NCBI RefSeq assembly: GCF_025699125.1
Contig: NZ_JAILWC010000003.1
Span: 276,986 to 340,985 of the forward strand
Reading direction: 5' to 3'
DNA: 64,000 bases
Source: Nitrosopumilus sp.
GTDB taxonomy: Archaea > Thermoproteota > Nitrososphaeria > Nitrososphaerales > Nitrosopumilaceae
Shown here: piece after piece, positions 1 to 8,294 of the stretch
How positions within the stretch are numbered: the first letter of the stretch is position 1
Layout: the number at the start of each line of letters is the position of its first letter
Made by a program: the position numbers and the translations under genes
Notes under the pieces: generated by a model
Databases searched by the model: none
Seen by the model: the letters and a program-made list of their open reading frames with translations, nothing else
Told to the model about the DNA's origin: nothing

Positions 1-580
1 AAATGAATCAATTAATTCTGGAGCAATTGAACTTTCGTGGACTAGTGATGACACAAATCTTGCAGTATTTGTGATGGATCCGCAAGGAAAAATAATTCAA
101 ACCAATGTTCCTTCTGGTGTGTTTGGTCATTTTCTTAAATGGCCTTCACTTGATTGGCTGGGCAATTCTCTATTCAGTCAAGGCGGTGGTTTTTTTCCAG
201 TAAAAAACAAAGATGAGACTTCAACTGTTCTTTTCATCCCAATTAATCAAACAGGTACCTACACACTTTTGACACATTCGACCTTGTTTGGTGGAAATTC
301 TACAACTGAACCAATTACACTTGCAGCTAAATTTACAAACATTTCTTCTGAGATGTTACCACTAAATCCGCAAATTGATATTGAATCTGAATTAGTTTCT
401 GAAAAAGAGGATATTTCTATGCCCTCTCAAAACATTTCCAAAAGTACAATTGATGATAAACCAAACATACAGCCAGAATCTGATTCATCTTTTAGTACAG
501 GAATTGCAATTGGTGTTGGCATTGGTGTTGCGATCGGAATACTGTTTATTTTTATCATTAGACAAAAACCTCCCAAATAA
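1..580 (+). CDS. C-terminal part of a membrane-anchored extracellular protein (5' truncated)
   Basis: The reading frame is open from base 2, so the gene begins upstream of the window; the first internal Met is at 71 but the in-frame sequence before it also looks coding (SGAIELSWTSDDTNL). What remains is a beta-strand-rich, Asn/Thr/Ser-rich domain, a low-complexity polar linker, and one C-terminal membrane segment (Gly/Ile/Val-rich, about 20 residues) followed by a short basic tail (RQKPPK). This is the layout of an archaeal surface protein anchored by its C-terminus. The family is not recognised. The last domain of a secreted protease or adhesin is possible, but the sequence does not decide it. 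Confidence 0.75.
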   Translation, partial: NESINSGAIELSWTSDDTNLAVFVMDPQGKIIQTNVPSGVFGHFLKWPSLDWLGNSLFSQGGGFFPVKNKDETSTVLFIPINQTGTYTLLTHSTLFGGNSTTEPITLAAKFTNISSEMLPLNPQIDIESELVSEKEDISMPSQNISKSTIDDKPNIQPESDSSFSTGIAIGVGIGVAIGILFIFIIRQKPPK

Positions 581-623
581 TTGAACAAGGTTTATAAGCA
601 ATTTGGCGAGTACGTCAGCTTGA

Positions 624-1229
624 ATGTCAGAACTGGGGACAAAAAAGTCTGACGGATTATCCCGAAGAGACTTTCTAAAGTTGATGGGTGCCGCAGGAAC
701 TGGACTAGCATTTGCTCCATTTGTCCCATTTGGCAATTTCATGCCAAATCCAAATCAGGCATCCCTTGAAAAAGTACCCGTAATTTTACCTGATGGCACT
801 CAGGCAAATATCAATTCATATCCAATTAATCACGCAGAAGTAATCACATATCCATCAACTGGTGATGCAGCACTTGATGCTGAAGCATTTCGTAAATGGC
901 AATTCATCAGACTTCCTGAAGAGTTAGGTGGAGGAAAAAAAGATCCGTCATCTCTTCGAGCATATAGTATGATATGTCTGCATCTTTGGTGCTTGTGGAA
1001 ATATTGGCCAGATGACGGCAGAAAGAGAGGTGAATGTCCCTGCCATGGAAGTATGTATGATCCAGTAACTGGAACAGCTTTTGTTGGTCCGGCATCAGTG
1101 CAAGCTGCACCATCAAACACATTGCCTCAATTGACTCTTGAGATAGATTCTGATGGATTTGTATTTATTTTACCACCAAAGTTTAATGCAAATGATAATG
1201 GAGTAATTGGATATGGCCGCTTCGCTTGA
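624..1229 (+). CDS. Rieske iron-sulfur protein of a bc1-like complex
   Basis: A 201-residue Rieske [2Fe-2S] subunit that passes electrons from quinol to a downstream carrier, on the outer face of the membrane. A twin-arginine signal-anchor (SRRDFLKLMGAAGTGLAF) lies at residues 13-30, as expected for a folded Fe-S protein exported by Tat. The cluster ligands are visible as CLHLWC and CPCHGS (Cys-x-His and Cys-x-x-His pairs, each box also holding a disulfide Cys); Trp replaces the usual Gly in the first box. The end overlaps the cytochrome b gene by 17 bases if that gene starts at ATG 1213, so the two are likely translationally coupled. Confidence 0.93.
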   Translation: MSELGTKKSDGLSRRDFLKLMGAAGTGLAFAPFVPFGNFMPNPNQASLEKVPVILPDGTQANINSYPINHAEVITYPSTGDAALDAEAFRKWQFIRLPEELGGGKKDPSSLRAYSMICLHLWCLWKYWPDDGRKRGECPCHGSMYDPVTGTAFVGPASVQAAPSNTLPQLTLEIDSDGFVFILPPKFNANDNGVIGYGRFA

Positions 1230-2796
1230 AAGAAGAACCGGAGCTGTTGGCTTCTTTTACTGGCTTTGGGATGGCGTAGACAGAACCATCTTTACTGCAA
1301 TCAAGTTTTCATTTCCTGCAAGATTTGTAAGTCCTTTTGGATTTTTGGGAATGCTAACGTTTACTGTGTTTATCATACTTGGAGTTTCAGGAGCTCTTCT
1401 CATGTTTTACTATCAACCGATATTGGATAGGGCGTGGGATAGTGTCCAATTCATTAATGACGAAGTTCCGTTTGGTTTTCACATAAGAAATATTCACTAT
1501 CATGGTTCCAATGCAATGGTTCTCTTGGCTGTACTTCACATGTATTACCAATACTTTAGTGGAAGATACAAAATCAGAAATGAAGTTCTGTGGATGACAG
1601 GAGTCATTCTTGGAGTTGTGACAATTCTTGAAGCATTTACTGGGTATGATGTTATTTTCAGTGAAAGAGCAGAACTTGCAATTAGTATTGCAGCGTCTCT
1701 GACAACTTCTATTCCTATTGCAGGGCCGACGATTCGTGATGCTGCGTTAGGCAGTGGCTTCTCAGACTTTGTATTGAGATTCTATGCTCAACATGTGTTC
1801 TTGTTGCCAATTGTAATGCTTGGACTGATGGCAGTCCACTTTCCAAGATTTTTGGTCTTTGATGTACCAATGGTAATGGCAATAGGTGGCGCAATTCTCA
1901 TCACCGGAGGTGTCTTCCCAATTGATATGGGATTCAAGTTTGAACCAACTGTACCGCCAGGTGTAACTGTACCTGAATGGTATCTGACGGGAATTTACGC
2001 ATTCATGAGAACACAGTATGACAAATTTGTTACGGGATTGCTGTGGCCTTTACTATTCATCATATCGCTGGTATTGATACCATTCATCGATAGATACAAG
2101 AAATTCTCATGGAGAGACAGACCACTCATCACTGCATTTGGCATTACCAGCCTTGCCCAAATTATGGTTACAACGTATTGGGGATTCTACATTTCTCCTG
2201 ACATATCAATTCCGCTAGTAGAACGATTGGTAATTGATCCAATATTCTTCTATTCTACAATGATCTTGATGGTGCCACTAAGCTTTGGATTCACGTACAT
2301 GATGATAAAACTTGCAAATGAAGCTGAGAGAAAATCAAAACTTGCAAAAAGTACAGGACCCAAGAAAGTGGCAACAATCAATCTTTCTGAAAAATGGATT
2401 AACTGGTTACTTGTTGCACTATTGGCATTCCAAGTATTCCTAAACATTGCAGCATACAATGCTGCATTAATTGGAATGAAGAACATTTCATTATTCTTTG
2501 TTGGAATTATTCTGTTGGTGTTTGCAGCATTCTTCCATATCTACAGATATGCACTAAGTCAAGAAAAGAGTGCACCTCCACCCCCACCTACTCCAGTACA
2601 GGATGAAAAACCAAAACTAGCAGAACCAGTATCTGTAGAGCAAAGTAAACTACCAAAAGGTGATTCTTTACCTGAAGGAAAACCCGAACCAAAAGAGTTA
2701 GCACCTGAGGTTCCAACACCCAAAACTCAGGCAGATTTAGGAGTTGGCGCAGATAACAATCTAAATGTTGGTTCTGGAGATCTTAACAAACCATGA
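1213..2796 (+). CDS. Cytochrome b (bc1/b6f-like) with long proline-rich tail
   Basis: A membrane diheme cytochrome b that oxidises quinol with the Rieske protein. Haem-binding histidine pairs are visible (NIHYHGSN ... LHMYY, and AQHVFLLP ... AVHFPR), as is the Qo-site PEWY motif (TVPEWYLTG). Several more membrane segments follow. The last 75 or so residues form a Pro/Glu/Lys-rich tail beginning APPPPPTP, unlike compact bacterial cytochrome b. I prefer ATG 1213 (MAASLERR) to an upstream TTG at 1207. The gene overlaps the Rieske gene, and a copper protein follows after a 52-base gap, so the three probably work in one electron-transfer chain. Confidence 0.93.
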   Translation: MAASLERRTGAVGFFYWLWDGVDRTIFTAIKFSFPARFVSPFGFLGMLTFTVFIILGVSGALLMFYYQPILDRAWDSVQFINDEVPFGFHIRNIHYHGSNAMVLLAVLHMYYQYFSGRYKIRNEVLWMTGVILGVVTILEAFTGYDVIFSERAELAISIAASLTTSIPIAGPTIRDAALGSGFSDFVLRFYAQHVFLLPIVMLGLMAVHFPRFLVFDVPMVMAIGGAILITGGVFPIDMGFKFEPTVPPGVTVPEWYLTGIYAFMRTQYDKFVTGLLWPLLFIISLVLIPFIDRYKKFSWRDRPLITAFGITSLAQIMVTTYWGFYISPDISIPLVERLVIDPIFFYSTMILMVPLSFGFTYMMIKLANEAERKSKLAKSTGPKKVATINLSEKWINWLLVALLAFQVFLNIAAYNAALIGMKNISLFFVGIILLVFAAFFHIYRYALSQEKSAPPPPPTPVQDEKPKLAEPVSVEQSKLPKGDSLPEGKPEPKELAPEVPTPKTQADLGVGADNNLNVGSGDLNKP

Positions 2797-2848
2797 TCTC
2801 GAAAATTCTAAAGAAACTTTATAAGAACTTTGGAGACGTAAAAAAATT

Positions 2849-3307
2849 ATGAGTGCTACATCAAGTCATGCGTATGGAATTGGATTAATTGCATTAATTA
2901 TTGGCATGTCTGCAACTGTAGTCTTTTACACTTCATTTTATCTTCCAGAATCATTGGCAAAACCATCAGTTGATGAACACATCTTACATCCTGAAAAAGT
3001 ATTGTTGATTGAAATAGTTCCAGGTGCAGTAATTGAGGGCAATGAAAACTATGTTCCAAACAAGGCCGAAGTATTATTGACAATCAATAATCATGTGACT
3101 TGGCAAAACAATGATGATACTGCACATACAGTTACTCCTGATCACAGACATTCAGATGGTTACAGCGGAGACTTTGGCTCCACAGGTGTTCTCAAACCAG
3201 GTGACACATATGAATTCCTATTCACTGAGCCTCAAGAGGTTCATTATCACTGTCAACCACATCCATGGATGACTGGTTCCATTACTGTAGAAGTAAGTAG
3301 ATTCTAG
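2849..3307 (+). CDS. Plastocyanin-like type 1 copper protein, membrane-anchored
   Basis: A 152-residue small blue copper protein with one N-terminal membrane anchor (about residues 8-30) and a cupredoxin domain outside the membrane. The copper ligands are readable: His in DDTAHTVTP, and Cys-x-x-His-x-x-x-Met in HCQPHPWMTG. In ammonia-oxidising archaea such proteins replace soluble cytochromes c as electron carriers. Its place just after Rieske and cytochrome b suggests it accepts electrons from them or feeds a terminal oxidase. A TATA-like stretch (tttataagaa) lies about 30 bases upstream, so it may have its own promoter. It ends in a 4-base convergent overlap with the next gene. Confidence 0.92.
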   Translation: MSATSSHAYGIGLIALIIGMSATVVFYTSFYLPESLAKPSVDEHILHPEKVLLIEIVPGAVIEGNENYVPNKAEVLLTINNHVTWQNNDDTAHTVTPDHRHSDGYSGDFGSTGVLKPGDTYEFLFTEPQEVHYHCQPHPWMTGSITVEVSRF

Positions 3308-3654
3308 ATAGAATATTTCGCAAAAATTATCTGGCTCTCAATTTCTTTGTGCTGCTCAATAATTGACGCTCTGAATTTTACTTCATGCTCTTGTTTTGGC
3401 TCGAATTTAATCAATGCAGTAAACTCTGCTTTGTTTTCAGGCATCACGTCTTTGTTGATAAATAACCTTGAAACGTTTTGTGAAATATTTTTTCCATTGT
3501 ATGATTTGTAAACAATGTGTTCATTTGAATCCAAAATCTGCGTATTGATTACAACTCCGTCATATCTTCCAGGATATGAAACTAAAACTGTCCCTTTGAT
3601 TTCTGAATCTGGATGAATCTTAGTTGAATTAATCTTGAATTCTATGTCTTTCAC
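3304..3654 (-). CDS. Conserved hypothetical, beta-rich (possibly arrestin/Ig-like)
   Basis: A 116-residue cytosolic protein with no signal peptide or membrane segment. Alternating hydrophobic and polar residues suggest a single beta-sandwich (FKINSTKIHPDSEIKGTVLVSYPG; EVKFRASIIEQHKEIESQIIF). The pattern is loosely arrestin-like or immunoglobulin-like, but I do not recognise a family. It is transcribed toward the copper protein gene and overlaps its stop by 4 bases. The upstream side faces the tRNA-Arg gene on the same strand, about 40 bases away. Confidence 0.6.
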   Translation of the reverse strand: MKDIEFKINSTKIHPDSEIKGTVLVSYPGRYDGVVINTQILDSNEHIVYKSYNGKNISQNVSRLFINKDVMPENKAEFTALIKFEPKQEHEVKFRASIIEQHKEIESQIIFAKYSI

Positions 3655-3693
3655 AAATCATCACACGTGAATAATAATAAATAATTTTGTAAG

Positions 3694-3768
3694 CGGGCCC
3701 AAAGGGCTTCGATCCCTTGGCGTCTGGATTAGAAGTCCAGCACTCTATCCATGCTGAGTTATGAGCCC
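3694..3768 (-). tRNA. tRNA-Arg (anticodon TCT)
   Basis: On the minus strand the 7-bp acceptor stem GGGCTCA/TGGGCCC closes the cloverleaf. The anticodon stem is CTGGA/TCCAG around loop CTTCTAA, giving anticodon TCT (Arg). The T arm is AAGGG/CCCTT. No intron is needed for a good fold, and no CCA is encoded. Mobile-element debris lies immediately on its 5' side (3.8-5.4 kb). Confidence 0.93.
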
Positions 3769-3893
3769 AAAAACCTGACAATTAATACCATTTTAAGGGT
3801 TTATCCAAACAGACTGATTGGTTGAATTCTAGTGGATTGCTCCCAATCAGTTGATGGTAAAACAATACTATAACATAATTGAGAACTTTGATG

Positions 3894-4058
3894 CGAAAAA
3901 AAGATTATCTCTGGCCACATGAGTTTGCAAATTATCAAGCAGCAGAGATGCTCTTGTAGATGCATTTACAAATTACAATTATTTCCAGGATTCATTCATC
4001 TTTGGGATATGATACACCAGATGAGTTTACAAAGTCATGGGAGATGAAACATAAATGA
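3894..4058 (+). pseudogene. Relic of a DDE (IS3/IS481-like) transposase C-terminus
   Basis: Three reading frames must be joined to read one protein: WPHEFANYQAAEMLL, then LVDAFTNYNYF, then RIHSSLGYDTPDEFTKSW, ending at a stop at 4056-4058. The last block (RIHSSLGY.TPDEF) is the well-known end of the integrase core in IS3/IS481-type transposases. At least two frameshifts and a stop show that it is dead. It lies between tRNA-Arg and the TnpB gene and is probably an older insertion than TnpB. The rest of 3769-4176 shows no gene, only AT-rich sequence and a short palindrome at 4147-4161 (TGTATA GTA TATACA) just before tnpB. Confidence 0.7.
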
Positions 4059-4176
4059 AAGTAATTTTATGTAAAAATATACAAAAAGTGGTACTGAAAA
4101 CAGCGGTCCACTCCAATGAACAAATTATATCATAATAACCAGATGTTGTATAGTATATACAAAAACAAAAGACAGA

Positions 4177-5367
4177 ATGATGAGCTACAAATTTCGTCTG
4201 TATCCTACAAAGACACAAGAATTAAGACTGACTAATGCAATAGATTCATGTAGAATACTATACAATGATTTTATTTTTGAATCTCATCTTGCATACAAGG
4301 AAGGTTATAAGATAAACTTTGATGAACTGCAAAGGATGATTCCATATATGATTCCAAAAGACAAAGTGTACAGCAAAGTAGCTCAGATGGTTTTATGGCA
4401 GTTTTACAATAATCTTAAAATATTATCTTCTTTATCCAAGAAAGGTAAGCGAATAGGAAAGTTAAGATTCAAGCCAAAATCAAGATACAATAGTATCAAC
4501 TACAATCAATCTGGATTCAAACTTTTACAGGATACTATCAAATTCTCCAAGATTGGAAAAATTAAATGTGTTTTTCATAGAAAGATAGAAGGTAAGATAA
4601 AAGAGATTCATGTGAAAAAGGAGATCGCAGGAGCATGGCACGCAATAGTTGTTTGTGAGAATGAATACAAAAAATCATGTTCTTTACTGAGAAAGAAAAT
4701 AATAGGACTAGATGTTGGCATAAACAACTATTGCTATGATTCTGATGGTCATGTGATAGCACATCCACAAATTCTGAGAAAATCTGAAGAAAAACTAAAA
4801 CGATCTCAAAGAAAAATGTCTAAAAAAGTAAAAGGATCTTCTAACACATGGAAAGAAAAACTAAGACTATCTAAAATACATCAAAAAATAAAATTTCAAC
4901 GAAATGATTTTCTACACAAAGTATCAAGATATTATGTTGATAACTATGATACAATATTTGTAGAAGAACTAAAAATACAAAACATGATGAAAAATCATCA
5001 TATATCTAAATCTATATCTGATTCTTCTTGGAATTCATTTTTCCAAAAACTAGAATACAAAGCTGCAAAAGCTGGTATTTTATTTGCAAAAGTAAAACCA
5101 CATGGAACCAGCCAAAGTTGTTCTAACTGTGGTATAATTGTGAAAAAGACTTTGGCAATCAGAACACATCACTGTCAATGCTGTGGTCTTTTACTTGATA
5201 GAGACTATAATGCATCTCTGAATATAAAACAAAGAGGAATAGACAGTCTACCTATGGGATGTAGGGAAGTTACGCCTTTGGAGAGCTCACCTCTAACTGT
5301 AAGCATGTATGCTCATAGTCATGCGAACTCAATGAACAAGGAATCTTGTGACTATAGTCATAAGTAA
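4177..5367 (+). CDS. tnpB: TnpB (IS605 OrfB/IS1341-type) RNA-guided nuclease
   Basis: A 396-residue TnpB with an N-terminal HTH_OrfB-like region (YKFRLYPTKTQE) and a split RuvC nuclease: Asp in IGLDVGINNY, Glu in FVEELKIQNM, Asp in DRDYNASLNI. A zinc ribbon lies between the last two (CSNCG ... CQCCG). All three catalytic acidic residues are present, so the nuclease may be active. No Y1 transposase (tnpA) gene is nearby, so this is a solo, IS1341-type element. Start choices are ATG 4177 or ATG 4180. A hairpin sits at the 3' end (see the omega-RNA entry). The stop lies 9 bases from the stop of the convergent glycosylase gene. Confidence 0.93.
   Translation: MMSYKFRLYPTKTQELRLTNAIDSCRILYNDFIFESHLAYKEGYKINFDELQRMIPYMIPKDKVYSKVAQMVLWQFYNNLKILSSLSKKGKRIGKLRFKPKSRYNSINYNQSGFKLLQDTIKFSKIGKIKCVFHRKIEGKIKEIHVKKEIAGAWHAIVVCENEYKKSCSLLRKKIIGLDVGINNYCYDSDGHVIAHPQILRKSEEKLKRSQRKMSKKVKGSSNTWKEKLRLSKIHQKIKFQRNDFLHKVSRYYVDNYDTIFVEELKIQNMMKNHHISKSISDSSWNSFFQKLEYKAAKAGILFAKVKPHGTSQSCSNCGIIVKKTLAIRTHHCQCCGLLLDRDYNASLNIKQRGIDSLPMGCREVTPLESSPLTVSMYAHSHANSMNKESCDYSHK
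5240..5367 (+). ncRNA. Predicted omega-RNA 3' scaffold of the TnpB element
   Basis: TnpB elements make a guide RNA from the 3' end of their own gene, ending in a hairpin at the element's right end. Here a 10-bp stem (CTTGTGACTA/TAGTCATAAG, one G-U pair) lies at 5345-5364 and abuts the stop codon. By analogy the guide would start just after it, at about 5365-5385, and read into the 3' end of the glycosylase gene. The 5' limit given is a guess. The hairpin is seen; the RNA is inferred. Confidence 0.4.
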
Positions 5368-5376
5368 TTCACGGGT

Positions 5377-6240
5377 TTACAGCCACTTCTTTTGGTAATT
5401 TTCTCTTTCCATCTTAAAGAGAAATTGCTGTGAATAACCTGCGAAAGGTCCAAAGTGATTAACAATCTTTTCATGTAAAGTATCATATTGTTTTTCAGTT
5501 ACAGTTTTTGTGTCTAGCTGAAATTTATCAAAATAGTATTTTTCTAAAATTCGAATCATCCACCTGTCTAATGGAAACGCTTCTAATTTTTCTAATGAAA
5601 ACAGCATTACACAATCTGCAACTTTGTTTCCAACTCCAGGAATTGTACAAATGCTTTGTTTGCATTCTTCATATTTGCATTTTTTCAATAATTCCAAATC
5701 AATTTTTTCTAAAAGTACCATCCTTGCTGCTTCTTTGATGAATTTGTCTCTATACCCAACACCGCAACTTTTAATTTCATTTATTGGTGCTTTGGCAAGC
5801 TTCTCCGGTTTGGGAAATAAAAAAAACTCTTGATCTTCATATTCTACTTTTGTTCCAAATTTTTTTGATAAATTTTCTAAACTAGTTTTGATTTTTTGTA
5901 TGTTGGAGTTTGATGATACAATAAATGATATTAAACATTGAAATGGATCTTGTCTGAGGATTCTTAAACCCTGGTATTTTTTTACAGCATTTTTGACCGT
6001 CTTGTCTTTTGAAATTGATCTTATGATGCTCTCTGAATCGTCTTTTTCTCTAAAGAAATCTGTTCCTGAATTCTGAAAGGAATCAATTATTCCTTTTTCA
6101 TCCACACGAAGAACATCTTGGCCGTTTACTCCGTACCAATAATTTTCATTTTTTTTCCAAAGAAACACTTGACCGCTATTAATTGAATTTTCTACATTTA
6201 TTGTGCTGTATTTTTGCATCTTAGACGGTAATTTCTTCAT
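5377..6240 (-). CDS. ogg: 8-oxoguanine DNA glycosylase (OGG1-type, HhH-GPD)
   Basis: A 287-residue base-excision repair enzyme that removes 8-oxoguanine and nicks the abasic site. The helix-hairpin-helix and catalytic Lys/Asp block is clear: CTIPGVGNKVADCVMLFSL followed by AFPLDRWM, matching the Lys (GVGxKVADC) and Asp (PxD) of OGG1. The N-terminal beta domain (NSGQVFLWKK) and the DPFQCLISFIVSSN helix also fit. It overlaps the upstream beta-CASP gene by 20 bases on the same strand, so they are likely co-transcribed. The TnpB element ends 9 bases beyond its stop codon, so the gene survived the insertion with an intact reading frame. Confidence 0.92.
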   Translation of the reverse strand: MKKLPSKMQKYSTINVENSINSGQVFLWKKNENYWYGVNGQDVLRVDEKGIIDSFQNSGTDFFREKDDSESIIRSISKDKTVKNAVKKYQGLRILRQDPFQCLISFIVSSNSNIQKIKTSLENLSKKFGTKVEYEDQEFFLFPKPEKLAKAPINEIKSCGVGYRDKFIKEAARMVLLEKIDLELLKKCKYEECKQSICTIPGVGNKVADCVMLFSLEKLEAFPLDRWMIRILEKYYFDKFQLDTKTVTEKQYDTLHEKIVNHFGPFAGYSQQFLFKMERENYQKKWL

Positions 6241-7486
6241 TAACTGCAGGTGAAAATGCCTCTAATCCAAATTTCTCATGGATCTCCTGTGCGAAAATAT
6301 CACATGATTCAGAATCTCCATGAACGGTCAACACTTTGGGATTGCCCTTTATTTTTTTGATCATGTCAAACAGTTCTTTTCTATCTGCATGTCCTGAAAA
6401 TTCAAACTGCTTTACTTCTGCCTCGACGTTTAGATCTTTTCCTCTGGTTGAAACCTTTCCTGTTTCTAGTAATTTTCTTCCTGGTGTGCCCTCTCCCTGG
6501 TATGACACAAGAGCTATTCCATTTTTGCTATCAAAAGAAAGTTGTTGCAAATAGTATACTGCATTTCCGCCAACTAACATCCCTGCTGGTGATATTACAA
6601 CACATGGTTCTTCCATTGCACGTTTTCTATCTGCATGTTCGGTAATTGCAGTTGCACTCTTTATTGCATCAGAAAATATTTTTGGATCTCTGAGATATTC
6701 TGGATATCTAAACATTATTTCATTTACCTTCAATGCCATTCCATCCATTATGATTTTGTGTTTAAAATTCGAACTTCGTAAAACACATGCAATCTCTTGT
6801 GAACGCTCAACTGAGAATGATGGGATGAATAATATTCCTTTTCTATCCATTACCTCATTTGCAAATTCTATTAGTTCGGATTCTGATTCTTTTCTTGGCT
6901 TTTGTTCTGTTTTTGCATACGTACTCTCAGTAATCAACATGTCAATTTCCCCAATGTCTAAATCCATCTCTCGAAGCATTCTTGAACCATGAGTCTTGAT
7001 ATCTCCCGTGTAGAAGAGTCGTTTTTTCTCTGATTCTACTAAAACTGTACTTCCACCAATCACATGACCTGATTCTCTTAACTCAAAAGTTGCATTACCT
7101 TTGGTAATTTTTTGCTTAAATCCAATCTCTTTTGCATTTTTCATCATGTTGTTTACTTCGGGCAGGTCAAACGGATGTGAATTTTTTTCAATTTTTAGCA
7201 TATCTTCAATTAATAATTTTGATAAATCAAATGTTGGGGGTGTGGCATAGACATCTGTATTCCCACTCACAAACAGTGATGGGACATTTCCTGAATGATC
7301 TAAATGAGCATGAGAGATAATTATTGCATCCAAATCTTTTGGTTTGACATGAAGCGGATATTGTGGAGGCGTCCCCCTTCTGCCAAACAATACCCCATAA
7401 TCCAGCAATAGATTTGTTCCATTACAATTTACTAAAAATCCCGATCTGCCAACTTCGTTTGCGGCTCCTAAAACTTTAACATTCAA
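6221..7486 (-). CDS. Beta-CASP metallo-beta-lactamase RNase (aCPSF2-like)
   Basis: A 421-residue zinc ribonuclease of the archaeal CPSF/RNase J group that acts in RNA 3'-end processing or decay. Motif 2 is HAHLDHSG, motif 3 GHVIGGS and motif 4 TGDIKTHG. The beta-CASP part contains the conserved PAGMLVGG segment, and a C-terminal FSGHADRKEL histidine motif plus VHGDSESC completes the active site. It lacks the N-terminal KH domains of aCPSF1, so it fits the shorter aCPSF2 class. The start ATG 7486 has a short AT-rich upstream region; the glycosylase follows with a 20-base overlap. Confidence 0.88.
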   Translation of the reverse strand: MNVKVLGAANEVGRSGFLVNCNGTNLLLDYGVLFGRRGTPPQYPLHVKPKDLDAIIISHAHLDHSGNVPSLFVSGNTDVYATPPTFDLSKLLIEDMLKIEKNSHPFDLPEVNNMMKNAKEIGFKQKITKGNATFELRESGHVIGGSTVLVESEKKRLFYTGDIKTHGSRMLREMDLDIGEIDMLITESTYAKTEQKPRKESESELIEFANEVMDRKGILFIPSFSVERSQEIACVLRSSNFKHKIIMDGMALKVNEIMFRYPEYLRDPKIFSDAIKSATAITEHADRKRAMEEPCVVISPAGMLVGGNAVYYLQQLSFDSKNGIALVSYQGEGTPGRKLLETGKVSTRGKDLNVEAEVKQFEFSGHADRKELFDMIKKIKGNPKVLTVHGDSESCDIFAQEIHEKFGLEAFSPAVNEEITV

Positions 7487-7599
7487 GAATTATGATGATT
7501 TTTTATCGACGTTAAAACCTTCTTAGAGTGCATCCGATCATTATGCTTGTAATGGAATCTACACAAGCTTTAATTAGTGTAAGCTAAGATCCGATCCTC

Positions 7600-7812
7600 A
7601 TGGGAAGAAGCTTCCAAGAATGGTTAGGACAACAAGATCAAGCCGTCGTCGCTAAAACACGTGCTGGTGACGAAGCAAACAAACCACTCCTAAACCAAAT
7701 TAACTGGATTTGGGTAAACAATCTGATGAATCAGAAAGCAGACCTTAATCCTTCTTCAGCTGAACTACTTGACTGGGTTACTTCTGGTCAAATAGATGCA
7801 ATGAGAAAATAA
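7600..7812 (+). CDS. Small soluble hypothetical protein (70 aa)
   Basis: A 70-residue protein rich in Gln, Asn, Asp and Trp (MGRSFQEWLGQQD ... INWIWVNNLMNQ). There is no signal peptide, Cys motif or membrane segment; predicted mainly helical. Its own promoter is likely: an AT-rich TATA-like box (tttaattag) lies about 30 bases before the ATG, and the gene stands alone with a T-rich tail after the stop. I do not recognise the family. The compact stand-alone arrangement resembles highly expressed small thaumarchaeal genes. Confidence 0.7.
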   Translation: MGRSFQEWLGQQDQAVVAKTRAGDEANKPLLNQINWIWVNNLMNQKADLNPSSAELLDWVTSGQIDAMRK

Positions 7813-7920
7813 ACGTGCAAAACACGTTATCTTTTTGTTTTTTAAATTTTTCAATCTAAATTCTACGCACATGTTTTGATTCGATCTTTTTCATAACAGA
7901 GTTATGATTTTCGATCATGG

Positions 7921-7928
7921 TTTAAATA
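7921..7928 (+). promoter_or_regulatory. TATA box of the ferredoxin gene
   Basis: TTTAAATA lies 26-33 bases before the ATG at 7954, the usual archaeal TATA-to-start distance. The transcript is therefore expected to be nearly leaderless. Confidence 0.6.
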
Positions 7929-7953
7929 GTGACCAAGCGGTATTAATTTTGTA

Positions 7954-8256
7954 ATGCCAATAGCAATACTTCCAGACATTGATGAACAAAGATGTATCGG
8001 ATGTGCACTATGTGTAGAAATCTGTACAACTCTTGGTCCTGATGTCCTTAGAGTAAAACCTGTTGAAGGCTGGAAGAGAGGTAAAGCATTTGTATTTTAT
8101 CCAGAAAGATGTATTTCTGATGGTGCATGCATCGGTGTATGCCCAACAAAATCAATCTTTTGGATGAGACCAATGAATTACACTGCTGGACAACCAGTAC
8201 CTCTTCACAAAAACGGTATCTTCATCAAAGGTTGGGCAGAAGACGCAGCACTATAA
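7954..8256 (+). CDS. Seven-cysteine ferredoxin (4Fe-4S plus probable 3Fe-4S)
   Basis: A 100-residue ferredoxin, a soluble electron carrier. The first binding motif is complete (CIGCALCVEIC). The second has only three cysteines (CISDGACIGVCP), with Ser-Asp-Gly-Ala where a Cys would stand. Seven cysteines in total fit a 7Fe ferredoxin holding one [4Fe-4S] and one [3Fe-4S] cluster, although the fourth ligand could come from another residue. The 35-residue tail is rich in aromatic and basic residues. It is a single-gene transcription unit with a clear TATA box. Confidence 0.9.
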   Translation: MPIAILPDIDEQRCIGCALCVEICTTLGPDVLRVKPVEGWKRGKAFVFYPERCISDGACIGVCPTKSIFWMRPMNYTAGQPVPLHKNGIFIKGWAEDAAL

Positions 8257-8294
8257 GCTGAATCTTTTAGCACATTCTTTTTTCTTATTTTTAA

